From assembly GCA_029287515.1 (NCBI GenBank), contig JARFQZ010000055.1:1-9661 (forward strand): 9,661 bases of DNA. The letters run 5' to 3'. Of this stretch, positions 1 to 6,265 are shown piece by piece (the first letter of the stretch is position 1; each line of letters begins with the position of its first letter). The notes under the pieces are model-generated. The model saw only the letters and a list, made by a program, of their open reading frames with translations. It ran no database searches and was not told the DNA's origin. The DNA is from Lysobacterales bacterium. GTDB taxonomy: Bacteria > Pseudomonadota > Gammaproteobacteria > Xanthomonadales > SZUA-36. The position numbers and the translations under genes are program-made.

Positions 1-1
1 A

Positions 2-70
2 ATGAGTGACCAGGCAGCAACCCTGATGGACCTGGTCATGCTCAGCCTGCTTTGCGGGGTTTCCGATTGA
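2..70 (+). CDS. possible C-terminal tail of an upstream gene (partial)
   Basis: Only one forward frame is open from the window edge, and it ends at a TGA at 68-70. It reads as 22 residues ending in LLCGVSD. It could be the tail of a gene whose body lies to the left, which would then sit about 36 bases upstream of metB and might share its transcript. It begins with an in-frame ATG at position 2, but 22 codons are too few to judge, and I recognise no family. In related genomes metB often follows a homoserine acyltransferase gene, but nothing visible here supports that identity. Chance openness is a real alternative. Confidence 0.3.
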   Translation: MSDQAATLMDLVMLSLLCGVSD

Positions 71-106
71 GACTTTTGGCAACCGGAACAGCAAAGGTAC
101 AACGGC

Positions 107-1312
107 ATGAGCAAGATTTCCGATACAGTTCACCAGGACACACTGGCTGCGCGTTATGCAGTGGACACTGATGAGGCGCACGGCGCGGTCATTCCTCCCC
201 TGTACATGAGCTCCAATTTCTCCTTTGAAGGCTTCGGAGAAAAGCGTGAATACGACTACACCCGCTCCGGCAATCCCACCCGGGATCAGTTGGCGGCAGC
301 GCTCGCGGCTTTGGAAGGCGGGGCAGGGGGTGTGATCACAGCATCCGGAATGTCGGCGGTTCACCTGGTGACGCAACTGGTCAATCCGGGTGAATTGATT
401 GTTGCCCCTCATGACTGTTACGGCGGTTGCCACCGGCTGTTTACCGCCGCGGCAAACAAGGGCCAGTTCGAGCTGGAGTGGTTGCCTCTCTGGGAAACGG
501 AAGCATCGGTGAAGCAGATCGCTGAACTGCAGCCGCGTATTGTCTGGATCGAAACACCCAGTAATCCTTTGTTGCGAATCACCGATATAGAGGCGATCGC
601 AAGCGCGGCCCACGACGCCGGTGCACTGGTCGTAGTAGACAATACGTTCCTCTCACCTGCCGGTCAGCGTCCCTTCAGCCTGGGCGCCGATATAGTGCTT
701 CACTCGACCACCAAGTACATCAACGGGCATTCCGACGTGGTTGGCGGAGCCGTGCTGGCCAAAGACGAGGCATTGGTCGAGGAACTGGTCTGGTGGGCAA
801 ACTGTCTCGGTGTCACCGGCTCACCCTTCGACAGCTTCCAGACCCTGCGTGGATTGCGGACGTTGAACGTTCGTTATCGCCAGCACGAGAAGAATGCGGC
901 GGCGGTCGCAGACTTTCTGGAAGGTGAGGCGCTGGTCAGTAGCGTTTACTTTCCCGGTCTTGGAAGCCATCCGGGTCACGAACTGGCCAGGCGTCAGCAG
1001 GAGAGTTTCGGTGCAATGATCAGTTTCGAAATCGATGCAAACGATGCGGAGATCAGACAGTTCCTGTCGGCTCTGAACCTGTTCACCCTGGCGGAGTCGC
1101 TGGGCGGCGTTGAAAGCCTGGTAGCACACCCGGCGTCGATGACACACGCGGCCATGCCTGAACAGGATCAGAAAGCAGCAGGCATTTCACCCCGGTTACT
1201 GAGACTTTCCGTCGGTATCGAACACATCGAAGACCTGCTGGCGGACCTGGTCCGGGGGTTTGAAGTCCTCAGGCGTTCGCGACCGGCAAACAAGGTGCGG
1301 AACGTCGCGTGA
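107..1312 (+). CDS. metB: cystathionine gamma-synthase (MetB), PLP-dependent
   Basis: This cytoplasmic enzyme of methionine biosynthesis joins an activated homoserine ester (O-succinyl- or O-acetyl-homoserine) to cysteine to give cystathionine. The 401-residue protein carries the full Cys/Met-metabolism PLP fold. YTRSGNPTRD at 51-60 supplies the Tyr/Arg phosphate contacts from the neighbouring subunit. SGMSAVHLVTQL lies at 80-91. VVVDNTF at 175-181 holds the PLP-ring aspartate (D178). HSTTKYINGHSDVVGG at 199-214 has K203 as the Schiff-base lysine. FTLAESLGGVESL lies at 326-338, and the substrate-binding Arg is in LLRLSVG (R366). The blocks APHDCYGG, WWAN-LGVTG and FDS--LRGLRTL match E. coli MetB closely, which favours synthase over a gamma-lyase. 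The length is slightly above the usual 386. The ATG has an AAAGG about nine bases upstream. Which acyl ester it uses cannot be told from sequence. It converges on the next gene with a 4-base gap. Confidence 0.95.
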   Translation: MSKISDTVHQDTLAARYAVDTDEAHGAVIPPLYMSSNFSFEGFGEKREYDYTRSGNPTRDQLAAALAALEGGAGGVITASGMSAVHLVTQLVNPGELIVAPHDCYGGCHRLFTAAANKGQFELEWLPLWETEASVKQIAELQPRIVWIETPSNPLLRITDIEAIASAAHDAGALVVVDNTFLSPAGQRPFSLGADIVLHSTTKYINGHSDVVGGAVLAKDEALVEELVWWANCLGVTGSPFDSFQTLRGLRTLNVRYRQHEKNAAAVADFLEGEALVSSVYFPGLGSHPGHELARRQQESFGAMISFEIDANDAEIRQFLSALNLFTLAESLGGVESLVAHPASMTHAAMPEQDQKAAGISPRLLRLSVGIEHIEDLLADLVRGFEVLRRSRPANKVRNVA

Positions 1313-1316
1313 GGGA

Positions 1317-2366
1317 TCAGGCCTGCAATCCTTCCCAGGTGTGCATCTGGCGGATGACGTCTTCGGGCTGGATCAGGTCCATGACGCCTGGTTCCTCGAT
1401 CCTGGAGCCCCAGCGCAACTCCTCGGCTTCGCATTTGCGGAATTGCCGCGCGGCCGCTTTGAAGCGGTCCACGCACAGGTAGAGACTGTTATAAGGTCCG
1501 GAGCGTTTTGACCACGTGGCGGCATACAGGCCGATCACGGGCGTACCGAGGGCGGAGGCAATGTGCGCCGGCCCGGAATCGGGTGAAATCACCAGGTCGG
1601 CGCGGTCCAGTAAAGCCTTGGATTGTTCCAGCGTATCCTTGCCGATCAGGTTGATGCAGGCGGTTTTCATAGAGCTTTCAATCTCGGCGCCGGCGCGTGT
1701 TTCCAGCTCGCCCGGTCCGCCAACCAATACCACCTGCATCCCCATTTCACTGGCTGCATGATCCGCAACCCTGGCGTAGTATTCGTTGCGCCAGTTGCGG
1801 CGTTCGTGACTGGAGCAGGGGCTGATCATTAATACGGGGGCTTCGTCCGGGATTTGTCCGGCAACCCATTCATGTGCTTCAGGCGCGATGGGCAGATCCC
1901 ATTGGGGTGTTTCAACCTCGATGCCGATGGCCCGCGGAAATTCCAGGAACGCCTGCACCTGGTGCTGAAACGGGACGGCCGCCACTTTCTGGCGTGTGAA
2001 GTGATAGTGCATATCCCGGGACCTGGCCTTGTCCCAACCCAGGCGCAGCGGAGCCCTGATCAGCTTGCTCAGGAAATTGGCCCGCGCCGCAACCTGCATA
2101 TGAAACAATCCGTCGAAGCGGCGGTCGCGCAGCGCTTTTCTCAACTCGCCAACAGCCGGTAATCCACCCCTTTTGTCGAAAACGATGAACTCGACGCCTT
2201 CCAGGGCGCCCAGCAGTTTGTGTTCCAGTTTGCCAATGATCCAGGTTATCTTCGTCTCGGGTGAGTGTTCCTGCAGTGTCCGGATCACAGGGACCACGTG
2301 CGTGGCGTCCCCCAGGGCTGAAAGCCTCAGGATGCATAAGCTTTTCATCTCTCGATCTGCTGGCAT
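1317..2366 (-). CDS. family 9 glycosyltransferase, LPS heptosyltransferase-like
   Basis: Predicted to transfer ADP-heptose (or a similar sugar) onto the LPS inner core at the cytoplasmic face of the inner membrane. With this start the protein is 349 residues, normal for GT9. The N-terminal Rossmann half opens with ILRLSALGDATHVVPV (12-27), the hallmark heptosyltransferase start. The C-terminal half has MISPCSSHERRNW (180-192), VVLVGGPGE (212-220), and the nucleotide-sugar site SPDSGPAHIASALGTP (261-276) followed by LYAATWSKRSGPY. I chose the ATG at 2364-2366 because AAGG lies eight bases before it. The frame stays open to 2396, and an ATG at 2348 (MKSLCILRLS) is the other reasonable start but has a poorly placed SD. 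The gene diverges from kdkA, whose product modifies the same inner core. It could be WaaC-like, WaaF-like or another GT9. I leave the symbol blank. Confidence 0.88.
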   Translation of the reverse strand: MPADREMKSLCILRLSALGDATHVVPVIRTLQEHSPETKITWIIGKLEHKLLGALEGVEFIVFDKRGGLPAVGELRKALRDRRFDGLFHMQVAARANFLSKLIRAPLRLGWDKARSRDMHYHFTRQKVAAVPFQHQVQAFLEFPRAIGIEVETPQWDLPIAPEAHEWVAGQIPDEAPVLMISPCSSHERRNWRNEYYARVADHAASEMGMQVVLVGGPGELETRAGAEIESSMKTACINLIGKDTLEQSKALLDRADLVISPDSGPAHIASALGTPVIGLYAATWSKRSGPYNSLYLCVDRFKAAARQFRKCEAEELRWGSRIEEPGVMDLIQPEDVIRQMHTWEGLQA

Positions 2367-2370
2367 CTGA

Positions 2371-2399
2371 TTGACCTTGTCACGGGGCATCCGCACAAT
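2371..2399 (+). promoter_or_regulatory. candidate sigma-70 promoter for kdkA
   Basis: TTGACC at 2371-2376 (5 of 6 to the -35 consensus) is followed, after exactly 17 bases, by CACAAT at 2394-2399 (4 of 6 to the -10 consensus). Transcription would begin near 2406, almost on the GTG start of kdkA at 2408. It sits in the 41-base gap between divergent genes, close to the start of the heptosyltransferase. Seen by eye only. Confidence 0.35.
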
Positions 2400-2407
2400 A
2401 GCTTCGA

Positions 2408-3133
2408 GTGAAAACCCTTGCCCACAAACAGGATTCCCTGCTCATAGTATACGATGCTGATGCAATTCAGTATCCCGGCCCGTTCTTGTTCAGCGACGCC
2501 TACTGGTCTGAACGTGGCGCCGTGACTGGTGAAGCTGCCGGGAGAGGAAGCGTTTTGTTACTGGATACACCCTTTGGTTCCGCCGTCCTGAGGCAGTATT
2601 TGCGTGGCGGCAAGGCCGCTAAAGTCAGCCGGGACCGTTATGTTTTTTCAGGATTTGAAAAATCCAGGCCCGTGATGGAATACTCGATGCTCGAGAGATT
2701 GTCAGGGGCAGGGTTACCGGTGCCCGGTCCGCTGGCAGCGATGTGTGCTCGCGACGGTGTGCTTTACCGGGGCTGGATACTTATGCGGATGGTCCGGGAC
2801 GCCGGCCCGCTGGCGGACCTGATTGCGGAGCGGCGGAACGATCCTGCTTTGTGGCGGGCTACGGGTGAGTGTATCCGGCGATTCCATGATCATGGCGTGA
2901 TCCACGCAGACCTCAACGCCCGCAACATCCTGGTTGACGGCGCTGGTGAAGTCCACCTGATTGACTTCGACAGGGCACGGATACGCAAAAAAGATTCGCG
3001 GGCATTCAGGTCGAACCTGAAGCGGCTGCAACGCTCATTACACAAAGTCTGGCCTGCGGGCGACCGCGAGCAGTTAACCGCCTGCTGGCGGAGCCTCGAG
3101 GAAGGTTACGGTCTTGAAGTGGTTCCGGCATGA
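2408..3133 (+). CDS. kdkA: 3-deoxy-D-manno-octulosonic acid (Kdo) kinase
   Basis: Predicted to phosphorylate the Kdo residue of lipid A-inner core using ATP, at the inner-membrane cytoplasmic face. At 241 residues it has the size of known KdkA proteins and belongs to the WaaP/RIO-like small kinase group. Visible marks: RQYLRGGKAAKVSRDRYVF (62-80), matching the family's R-Y-RGG nucleotide-loop region. SRPVMEYSMLERLSGAGLPVP (86-106) has the conserved Glu in a helix. The catalytic loop is IHADLNARNILVD (165-177) with D168 and N173, and the metal-binding segment is HLIDFDRARIR (183-193) with D186. The start is GTG with no Shine-Dalgarno sequence. An in-frame TAG at 2399-2401 rules out anything upstream. 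The stop overlaps the next gene as ATGA. WaaP (heptose kinase) is the main alternative, but the N-terminal motif and length favour Kdo kinase. Confidence 0.88.
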   Translation: MKTLAHKQDSLLIVYDADAIQYPGPFLFSDAYWSERGAVTGEAAGRGSVLLLDTPFGSAVLRQYLRGGKAAKVSRDRYVFSGFEKSRPVMEYSMLERLSGAGLPVPGPLAAMCARDGVLYRGWILMRMVRDAGPLADLIAERRNDPALWRATGECIRRFHDHGVIHADLNARNILVDGAGEVHLIDFDRARIRKKDSRAFRSNLKRLQRSLHKVWPAGDREQLTACWRSLEEGYGLEVVPA

Positions 3134-3687
3134 CCAGGCGGCCACGACACCCCCTGAGAGTGATCGAATCCCGAAGGATGACACTCGTCGCAGCAACGCC
3201 GGCCTTGGTCGCCTCTGACCTGGCGGGTCGGGAAGCTTTTTCAAAAGCGATTAATGCCAGGGTACCTGAGAACTGGCCACCGCCGCTGTACGGCAGTGCA
3301 GTGATGAAGACCGTCATTGAGCAGCTGGAAGACCCTGCAAACCATGGCTGGTCGATCTGGTACCTGCTGTCGAGGAAAGACATCCCGCCCCGATTGCTGG
3401 GCATTTGTGATTTCAAGGGCACGCCCGGGCCGGAAGGTTCCGTGGAAATCTCTTATTCAGTATTGGAGCAGTTTCGGGTGCAGGGGTATGCAACGGAAGC
3501 CGTTGCGCGCCTGATCGTATGGGCATTCAGCCACCAGAATGTGGTCGAGGTGACCGCGGAAACCCTGCCGCATCTGAAGCAATCGATCAGGGTCATGGAG
3601 AAAAACGGCCTGACCTTTGCCGGACCTGGGTCGGAGCATGGAGTAGTGAAATATGCCCTGGCAAAAACAGGCAATCGGATGAACTGA
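3130..3687 (+). CDS. GNAT-family N-acetyltransferase (RimJ/RimL-like)
   Basis: A 185-residue GCN5-related acetyltransferase predicted to move an acetyl group from acetyl-CoA to an amine. The order fits the Acetyltransf_3 branch: RRMTLVAATPALVASDL (15-31) is its usual N-terminal strand and helix. LLGICDFKGTPGPEGSVEISYSV (89-111) forms strands 3 and 4. The acetyl-CoA pyrophosphate loop is QFRVQGYATEAV (114-125), a Q/R-x-x-G-x-A pattern, and SIRVMEKNGLTF (152-163) is motif B. The start codon overlaps the kdkA stop (ATGA), so the two are probably translated in a coupled way. That placement might suggest an envelope substrate, but such acetyltransferases occur in many contexts and the acceptor cannot be read from sequence. 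It ends three bases before the convergent gene. Confidence 0.85.
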   Translation: MTRRPRHPLRVIESRRMTLVAATPALVASDLAGREAFSKAINARVPENWPPPLYGSAVMKTVIEQLEDPANHGWSIWYLLSRKDIPPRLLGICDFKGTPGPEGSVEISYSVLEQFRVQGYATEAVARLIVWAFSHQNVVEVTAETLPHLKQSIRVMEKNGLTFAGPGSEHGVVKYALAKTGNRMN

Positions 3688-3697
3688 GATTCAGTTC
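3681..3697. repeat. 17-bp inverted repeat holding both convergent stop codons
   Basis: GAACTGA and TCAGTTC are perfect 7-base arms around GAT. Each arm contains an AAC-TGA read outward on its own strand, so the GNAT protein and the opposite exported protein both end in Asn followed by TGA inside the palindrome. There is no T-run on either side, so it is a poor intrinsic terminator. It may be a chance product of two similar gene ends. Confidence 0.5.
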
Positions 3698-4650
3698 GCC
3701 TGTCCGGCCGGAACAGTAGTCGTATAACTGTCGCCTTCAACGGGTGTGACACATAGATTGCTGAGCCTCAGCTCCGAAGTTTCTCTCAGTTGCAGGTCCT
3801 TGTAGCGCTCCTTCAGCATCGCCTCGTTTTTAATGCTCCAGGCATCCGGCGCCTGGAAATAATCCGGACAGAACTGTTCCATGCGTTCCTTCATGTGAGG
3901 GTAGAGCAGGTTGTCGAAATGATTGACGTTGAGCGCTTCATCCCAGTATTCGTTCACGTGATCCGCCCAGGTAAATTCACGCTGTATCTCCCAGTCCTCA
4001 CCTGTCCAGTGAAGTATGGCGACTTTGCCGGGAATGACGTCATCCTCGAACAGGCTGCGGTAAAAACGAAAGCCCTCGTAATTGGCCACCAGGTCGGCGT
4101 TTGAATACACCCCGGTGGTGCTCTGGCCAAACAGGGCGCGCTCGGTATACGCGGAGTGCTCAGCTGCCTTGGCTTCGTCCAGGTATTTCAGGTAGCGCCG
4201 ATAGAATTTCCGGCCCTGTGACAGGAAGTGTCCCAGCTTGTCTGAGCCAATCAACTGGTTGTTCACCTTGATGGTCGGCCCAACGCCGAACAGTGCCGCC
4301 ACCCGGGTCGCCCACAAAGGGTGGCCCCGGTAGATGGAATCGTAACGCGAGGGTTGCAACCGCTCTACGTCGTCCGATTTCATCGCCCAGCGCTCGATCT
4401 TGTCCACCCAGTGACGTCCGCCGATATCGTTGTAGATAGCGGTGACCACCTTCCAGTCGTTGCGGCGGCCTTTCCAGTCCGCCACGGCTTCGGCGATGGA
4501 CAGGTTGACCTGTTCATCCAGCACGGCGGTGGAATCGGCGATCGGGTTCAGCCGGTTGGTGAGCTGATCGGTTTCATAGGCGTCACAGTGCCGTGGCACC
4601 GCTTGCAGGGCCAAAATCAATAGTGCGAATGACAGCCCACGGAGTTTCAA
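3691..4650 (-). CDS. exported protein of unknown function
   Basis: I do not recognise the family. The 319-residue protein starts with a signal peptide: a basic MKLRG, a hydrophobic LSFALLILALQAV, and likely cleavage after HCDA (24). The mature part is rich in aromatic and charged residues, without membrane helices, so it is probably periplasmic or outer-membrane-associated. The segment GSDKLGHFLSQGRKFYRRYL (135-154) followed by STTGVYSNADLVANYEGFRFY (177-197) looks like the conserved heart. D-K-x-G-H-F faintly recalls the YfiM/DUF2279 lipoproteins, but that link is weak. C261 and C300 could form a disulfide. The start is TTG at 4648-4650, directly after the TGA of the upstream barrel gene, with AGG six bases before it. 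This points to translational coupling, so the two proteins may act together at the outer membrane. Confidence 0.8.
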   Translation of the reverse strand: MKLRGLSFALLILALQAVPRHCDAYETDQLTNRLNPIADSTAVLDEQVNLSIAEAVADWKGRRNDWKVVTAIYNDIGGRHWVDKIERWAMKSDDVERLQPSRYDSIYRGHPLWATRVAALFGVGPTIKVNNQLIGSDKLGHFLSQGRKFYRRYLKYLDEAKAAEHSAYTERALFGQSTTGVYSNADLVANYEGFRFYRSLFEDDVIPGKVAILHWTGEDWEIQREFTWADHVNEYWDEALNVNHFDNLLYPHMKERMEQFCPDYFQAPDAWSIKNEAMLKERYKDLQLRETSELRLSNLCVTPVEGDSYTTTVPAGQAN

Positions 4651-5466
4651 TCAGAACCTGTAGGTGAAATTGAACAGGGTATGGGTGCGATCGCCGAAAC
4701 CGTATTCGAAACGGATCGTCGCCTTGGGGCTGAAAATGTAGCCGATGCCCGCAGCGTAGTTCCACCTGTCCGCAGTTTCGAGATCCACATCGAATTCGAG
4801 CGGAATGGGAGGGATGCCGGGCAGCTGGAGATTGAATTCTCCTTTATGTGACTCCTGGGTATCCAGCCACATTCCGCCTACCCACACCGTCCACTGGTTT
4901 CGTATCAGGCCCACGCGTGGCTGAATCGTCCAGGTCTTGACCGATGAATCGTAGTCACCACTCAGGTTGGCCTTGGTCCAGGTGGCGTTCACTGCGCCAA
5001 ACCAGTTCTCGGTGCCGTAGACCAGGTTGGCGCCCAGTCCCCAAACCGTACCGTCATAAGTCACCGGAAACGCAGGCAATGATCCGAGGCCCGGGACGAC
5101 AACACTGCCGAGGTCAACCACCGTATCAGCATCGACTCTTCCCACCAGGCCAAACACATTCAAAAACGGAGTAATCCAGGCATCGAGCTTCACATCAAAA
5201 TGTTGAACCTTGTTGGTCACTGCCACCTGTGACGGGTCGATGTCGATTTCGCCCCCAAGGTCTGGAACATTGAGGTACAGGTCTTTCAGGTCATAGTCCT
5301 GGTCCATCGTGAAAAAATCGAGCCCGACGCCCCAGGGCGCGAAGAATTCCCTGTCGCCTACCAGGTCTTTCATGAACAGCGGCCCATTATCGGACGTGGT
5401 ATCGACCTCTTCCGCCTGTGCCGTGAGCGGTGCCAGTAACACGAGTGCAATGATCAAGTGGCGCAT
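4651..5466 (-). CDS. predicted outer-membrane beta-barrel protein
   Basis: The 271-residue protein has a clean Sec signal peptide (MRHLIIALVLLAPLTAQA, cleavage before EEV at 19). The mature part alternates polar and hydrophobic or aromatic residues, as in transmembrane beta-strands: GVGLDFFTMD (46-55), HFDVKLDAW (89-97), TVWGLGANLVYG (140-151), WTIQPRVGL (179-187), QWTVWVGGMWL (191-201), NYAAGIGYIF (236-245) and ATIRFEYGF (249-257). It ends in FNFTYRF, the C-terminal aromatic signature recognised by the BAM machinery. It has no cysteine after the signal peptide. I estimate 8-12 strands, so a small barrel, with proline-rich extended loops (VPGLGSLPAFP, LPGIPPIPL). The function (porin, receptor or structural) is not evident and no named family is recognised. 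GGAG lies seven bases before the ATG. It is the first gene of a two-gene unit. Confidence 0.82.
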   Translation of the reverse strand: MRHLIIALVLLAPLTAQAEEVDTTSDNGPLFMKDLVGDREFFAPWGVGLDFFTMDQDYDLKDLYLNVPDLGGEIDIDPSQVAVTNKVQHFDVKLDAWITPFLNVFGLVGRVDADTVVDLGSVVVPGLGSLPAFPVTYDGTVWGLGANLVYGTENWFGAVNATWTKANLSGDYDSSVKTWTIQPRVGLIRNQWTVWVGGMWLDTQESHKGEFNLQLPGIPPIPLEFDVDLETADRWNYAAGIGYIFSPKATIRFEYGFGDRTHTLFNFTYRF

Positions 5467-5494
5467 AACGCTTCTCCGTTTTTATTCCGATGCA

Positions 5495-5523
5495 AGTATA
5501 CAGCCTAACGTGACTAATGGCAG
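5495..5523 (-). promoter_or_regulatory. candidate promoter for the beta-barrel gene
   Basis: On the minus strand CTGCCA (5523-5518, 4 of 6 to -35) and TATACT (5500-5495, 5 of 6 to -10) are 17 bases apart. Transcription would start near 5488, giving a leader of about 20 bases that just includes the GGAG ribosome-binding site before the ATG at 5466. The fit of spacing and leader length makes this a reasonable call, though only by eye. Confidence 0.45.
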
Positions 5524-5536
5524 ATGGCATGCCCTT

Positions 5537-5572
5537 TGCCGGACCACGGCATTCATCATCGACCGCTGATGA
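5537..5572. promoter_or_regulatory. two short dyads in the divergent intergenic region
   Basis: TGCCG-GACCA-CGGCA (5537-5551) and TCATCA-8 bases-TGATGA (5553-5572) are adjacent perfect inverted repeats. They lie between the barrel gene's promoter and the cyclophilin gene. They could be operator sites serving one or both divergent units, or chance. No known consensus is recognised. Confidence 0.25.
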
Positions 5573-5591
5573 GGATTAGGTCATAAACAGA

Positions 5592-5597
5592 TATCAT
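5592..5597 (+). promoter_or_regulatory. candidate -10 element for the cyclophilin gene
   Basis: TATCAT matches 5 of 6 bases of the -10 consensus and lies 38 bases before the ATG at 5636. The -35 position holds only a weak match (ATGAGG at 17-base spacing). AGGGTGAT just before the ATG is a good ribosome-binding site. Confidence 0.25.
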
Positions 5598-5635
5598 AGC
5601 CCCCTCGTACTTGATTCCTGAGATAGGGTGATCCC

Positions 5636-6256
5636 ATGCGGTTATTGTCGAAAGCGGTTCTGTTCGTCCTTTTCCTGGCTGGATTCACAGCCACTTGCCT
5701 GGCCCAGAAGCCTGAGTGTTTCCCGGAAGAGGTCATTCCCGAAAATATGTTTCCGAGCGTGAGGCTGGAGACCAGCATGGGCGACATCGTTGTTGAACTG
5801 GACCGCCTGCGGGCGCCTGTTTCGTCCAATAATTTCCTGCGTTACGTGCTGGACAAAAAGTATGACAACACCATTTTCCACCGTGTCATGCCCGGATTCG
5901 TGGTGCAGGGCGGCGGGTATACCGAAGCCCTTGAGGAACGGGAGTTGTATGCACCCATCATCAACGAATCGGGCAACGGCCTGAAAAATATGCCGATGAC
6001 CATTGCAATGGCGCGTTTCGACGATCCGCATTCAGCCACCAACCAGTTCTACTTCAACGTGGCTGCCAATGCTTCACTCGACCCCAATCCCAAAAGCTGG
6101 GGCTATGCAGTCTTCGGACAGGTCATCTCGGGGCAGGACGTGGTCGAGGCCATTTCAACTGTCGATACCGGGTACAGCGAGGGCCTCGATGCTTCGGACG
6201 TTCCCTTGGCGCCGGTAAAACTTCTCTCAGCAACGGTACTGGAAGAGCCTCACTGA
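5636..6256 (+). CDS. ppiA: periplasmic cyclophilin-type peptidyl-prolyl isomerase
   Basis: Catalyses cis-trans isomerisation of X-Pro bonds during folding of exported proteins. The 206-residue protein has a signal peptide (MRLLSKAVLFVLFLAGFTATCLA, cleavage before Q24), so it acts in the periplasm. The cyclophilin domain covers about 42-202. The active site is FHRVMPGFVVQGGG (81-94), with R83, F88 and Q91 matching human CypA R55, F60 and Q63. IAMAR (123-127), SATNQFYFN (133-141) and GYAVFGQV (156-163) follow the E. coli PpiA pattern closely. The position of CypA W121 (Phe in E. coli PpiA) is Ser147 here, so cyclosporin binding is likely weak. TATC at 18-21 is not a good lipobox, so I prefer a soluble protein. 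A DMT transporter gene follows 9 bases later, probably on the same transcript. Confidence 0.92.
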   Translation: MRLLSKAVLFVLFLAGFTATCLAQKPECFPEEVIPENMFPSVRLETSMGDIVVELDRLRAPVSSNNFLRYVLDKKYDNTIFHRVMPGFVVQGGGYTEALEERELYAPIINESGNGLKNMPMTIAMARFDDPHSATNQFYFNVAANASLDPNPKSWGYAVFGQVISGQDVVEAISTVDTGYSEGLDASDVPLAPVKLLSATVLEEPH

Positions 6257-6265
6257 TCTCGATCG

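Noticed and set aside
41..61. CCTGC-TTT-GCGGG stem followed by GTTT as an intrinsic terminator before metB
   Set aside because: The stem is only five pairs with one wobble and the T-run is three bases, which is too weak to call.
821..1147. A 108-codon minus-strand frame opposite metB
   Set aside because: It is an antisense shadow of a strongly conserved enzyme, with no start signal or family resemblance.
1912..2337. A 141-codon minus-strand frame inside the heptosyltransferase
   Set aside because: It lies wholly within a gene with clear GT9 motifs in another frame of the same strand, and its translation is rich in Gly/Arg/Pro without any recognisable motif.
2408..3133. Reading the small kinase as an aminoglycoside-type phosphotransferase or a RIO protein kinase
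   Set aside because: The R-Y-RGG N-terminal segment, the 241-residue length and the neighbouring heptosyltransferase fit Kdo kinase better than a resistance enzyme or RIO kinase.
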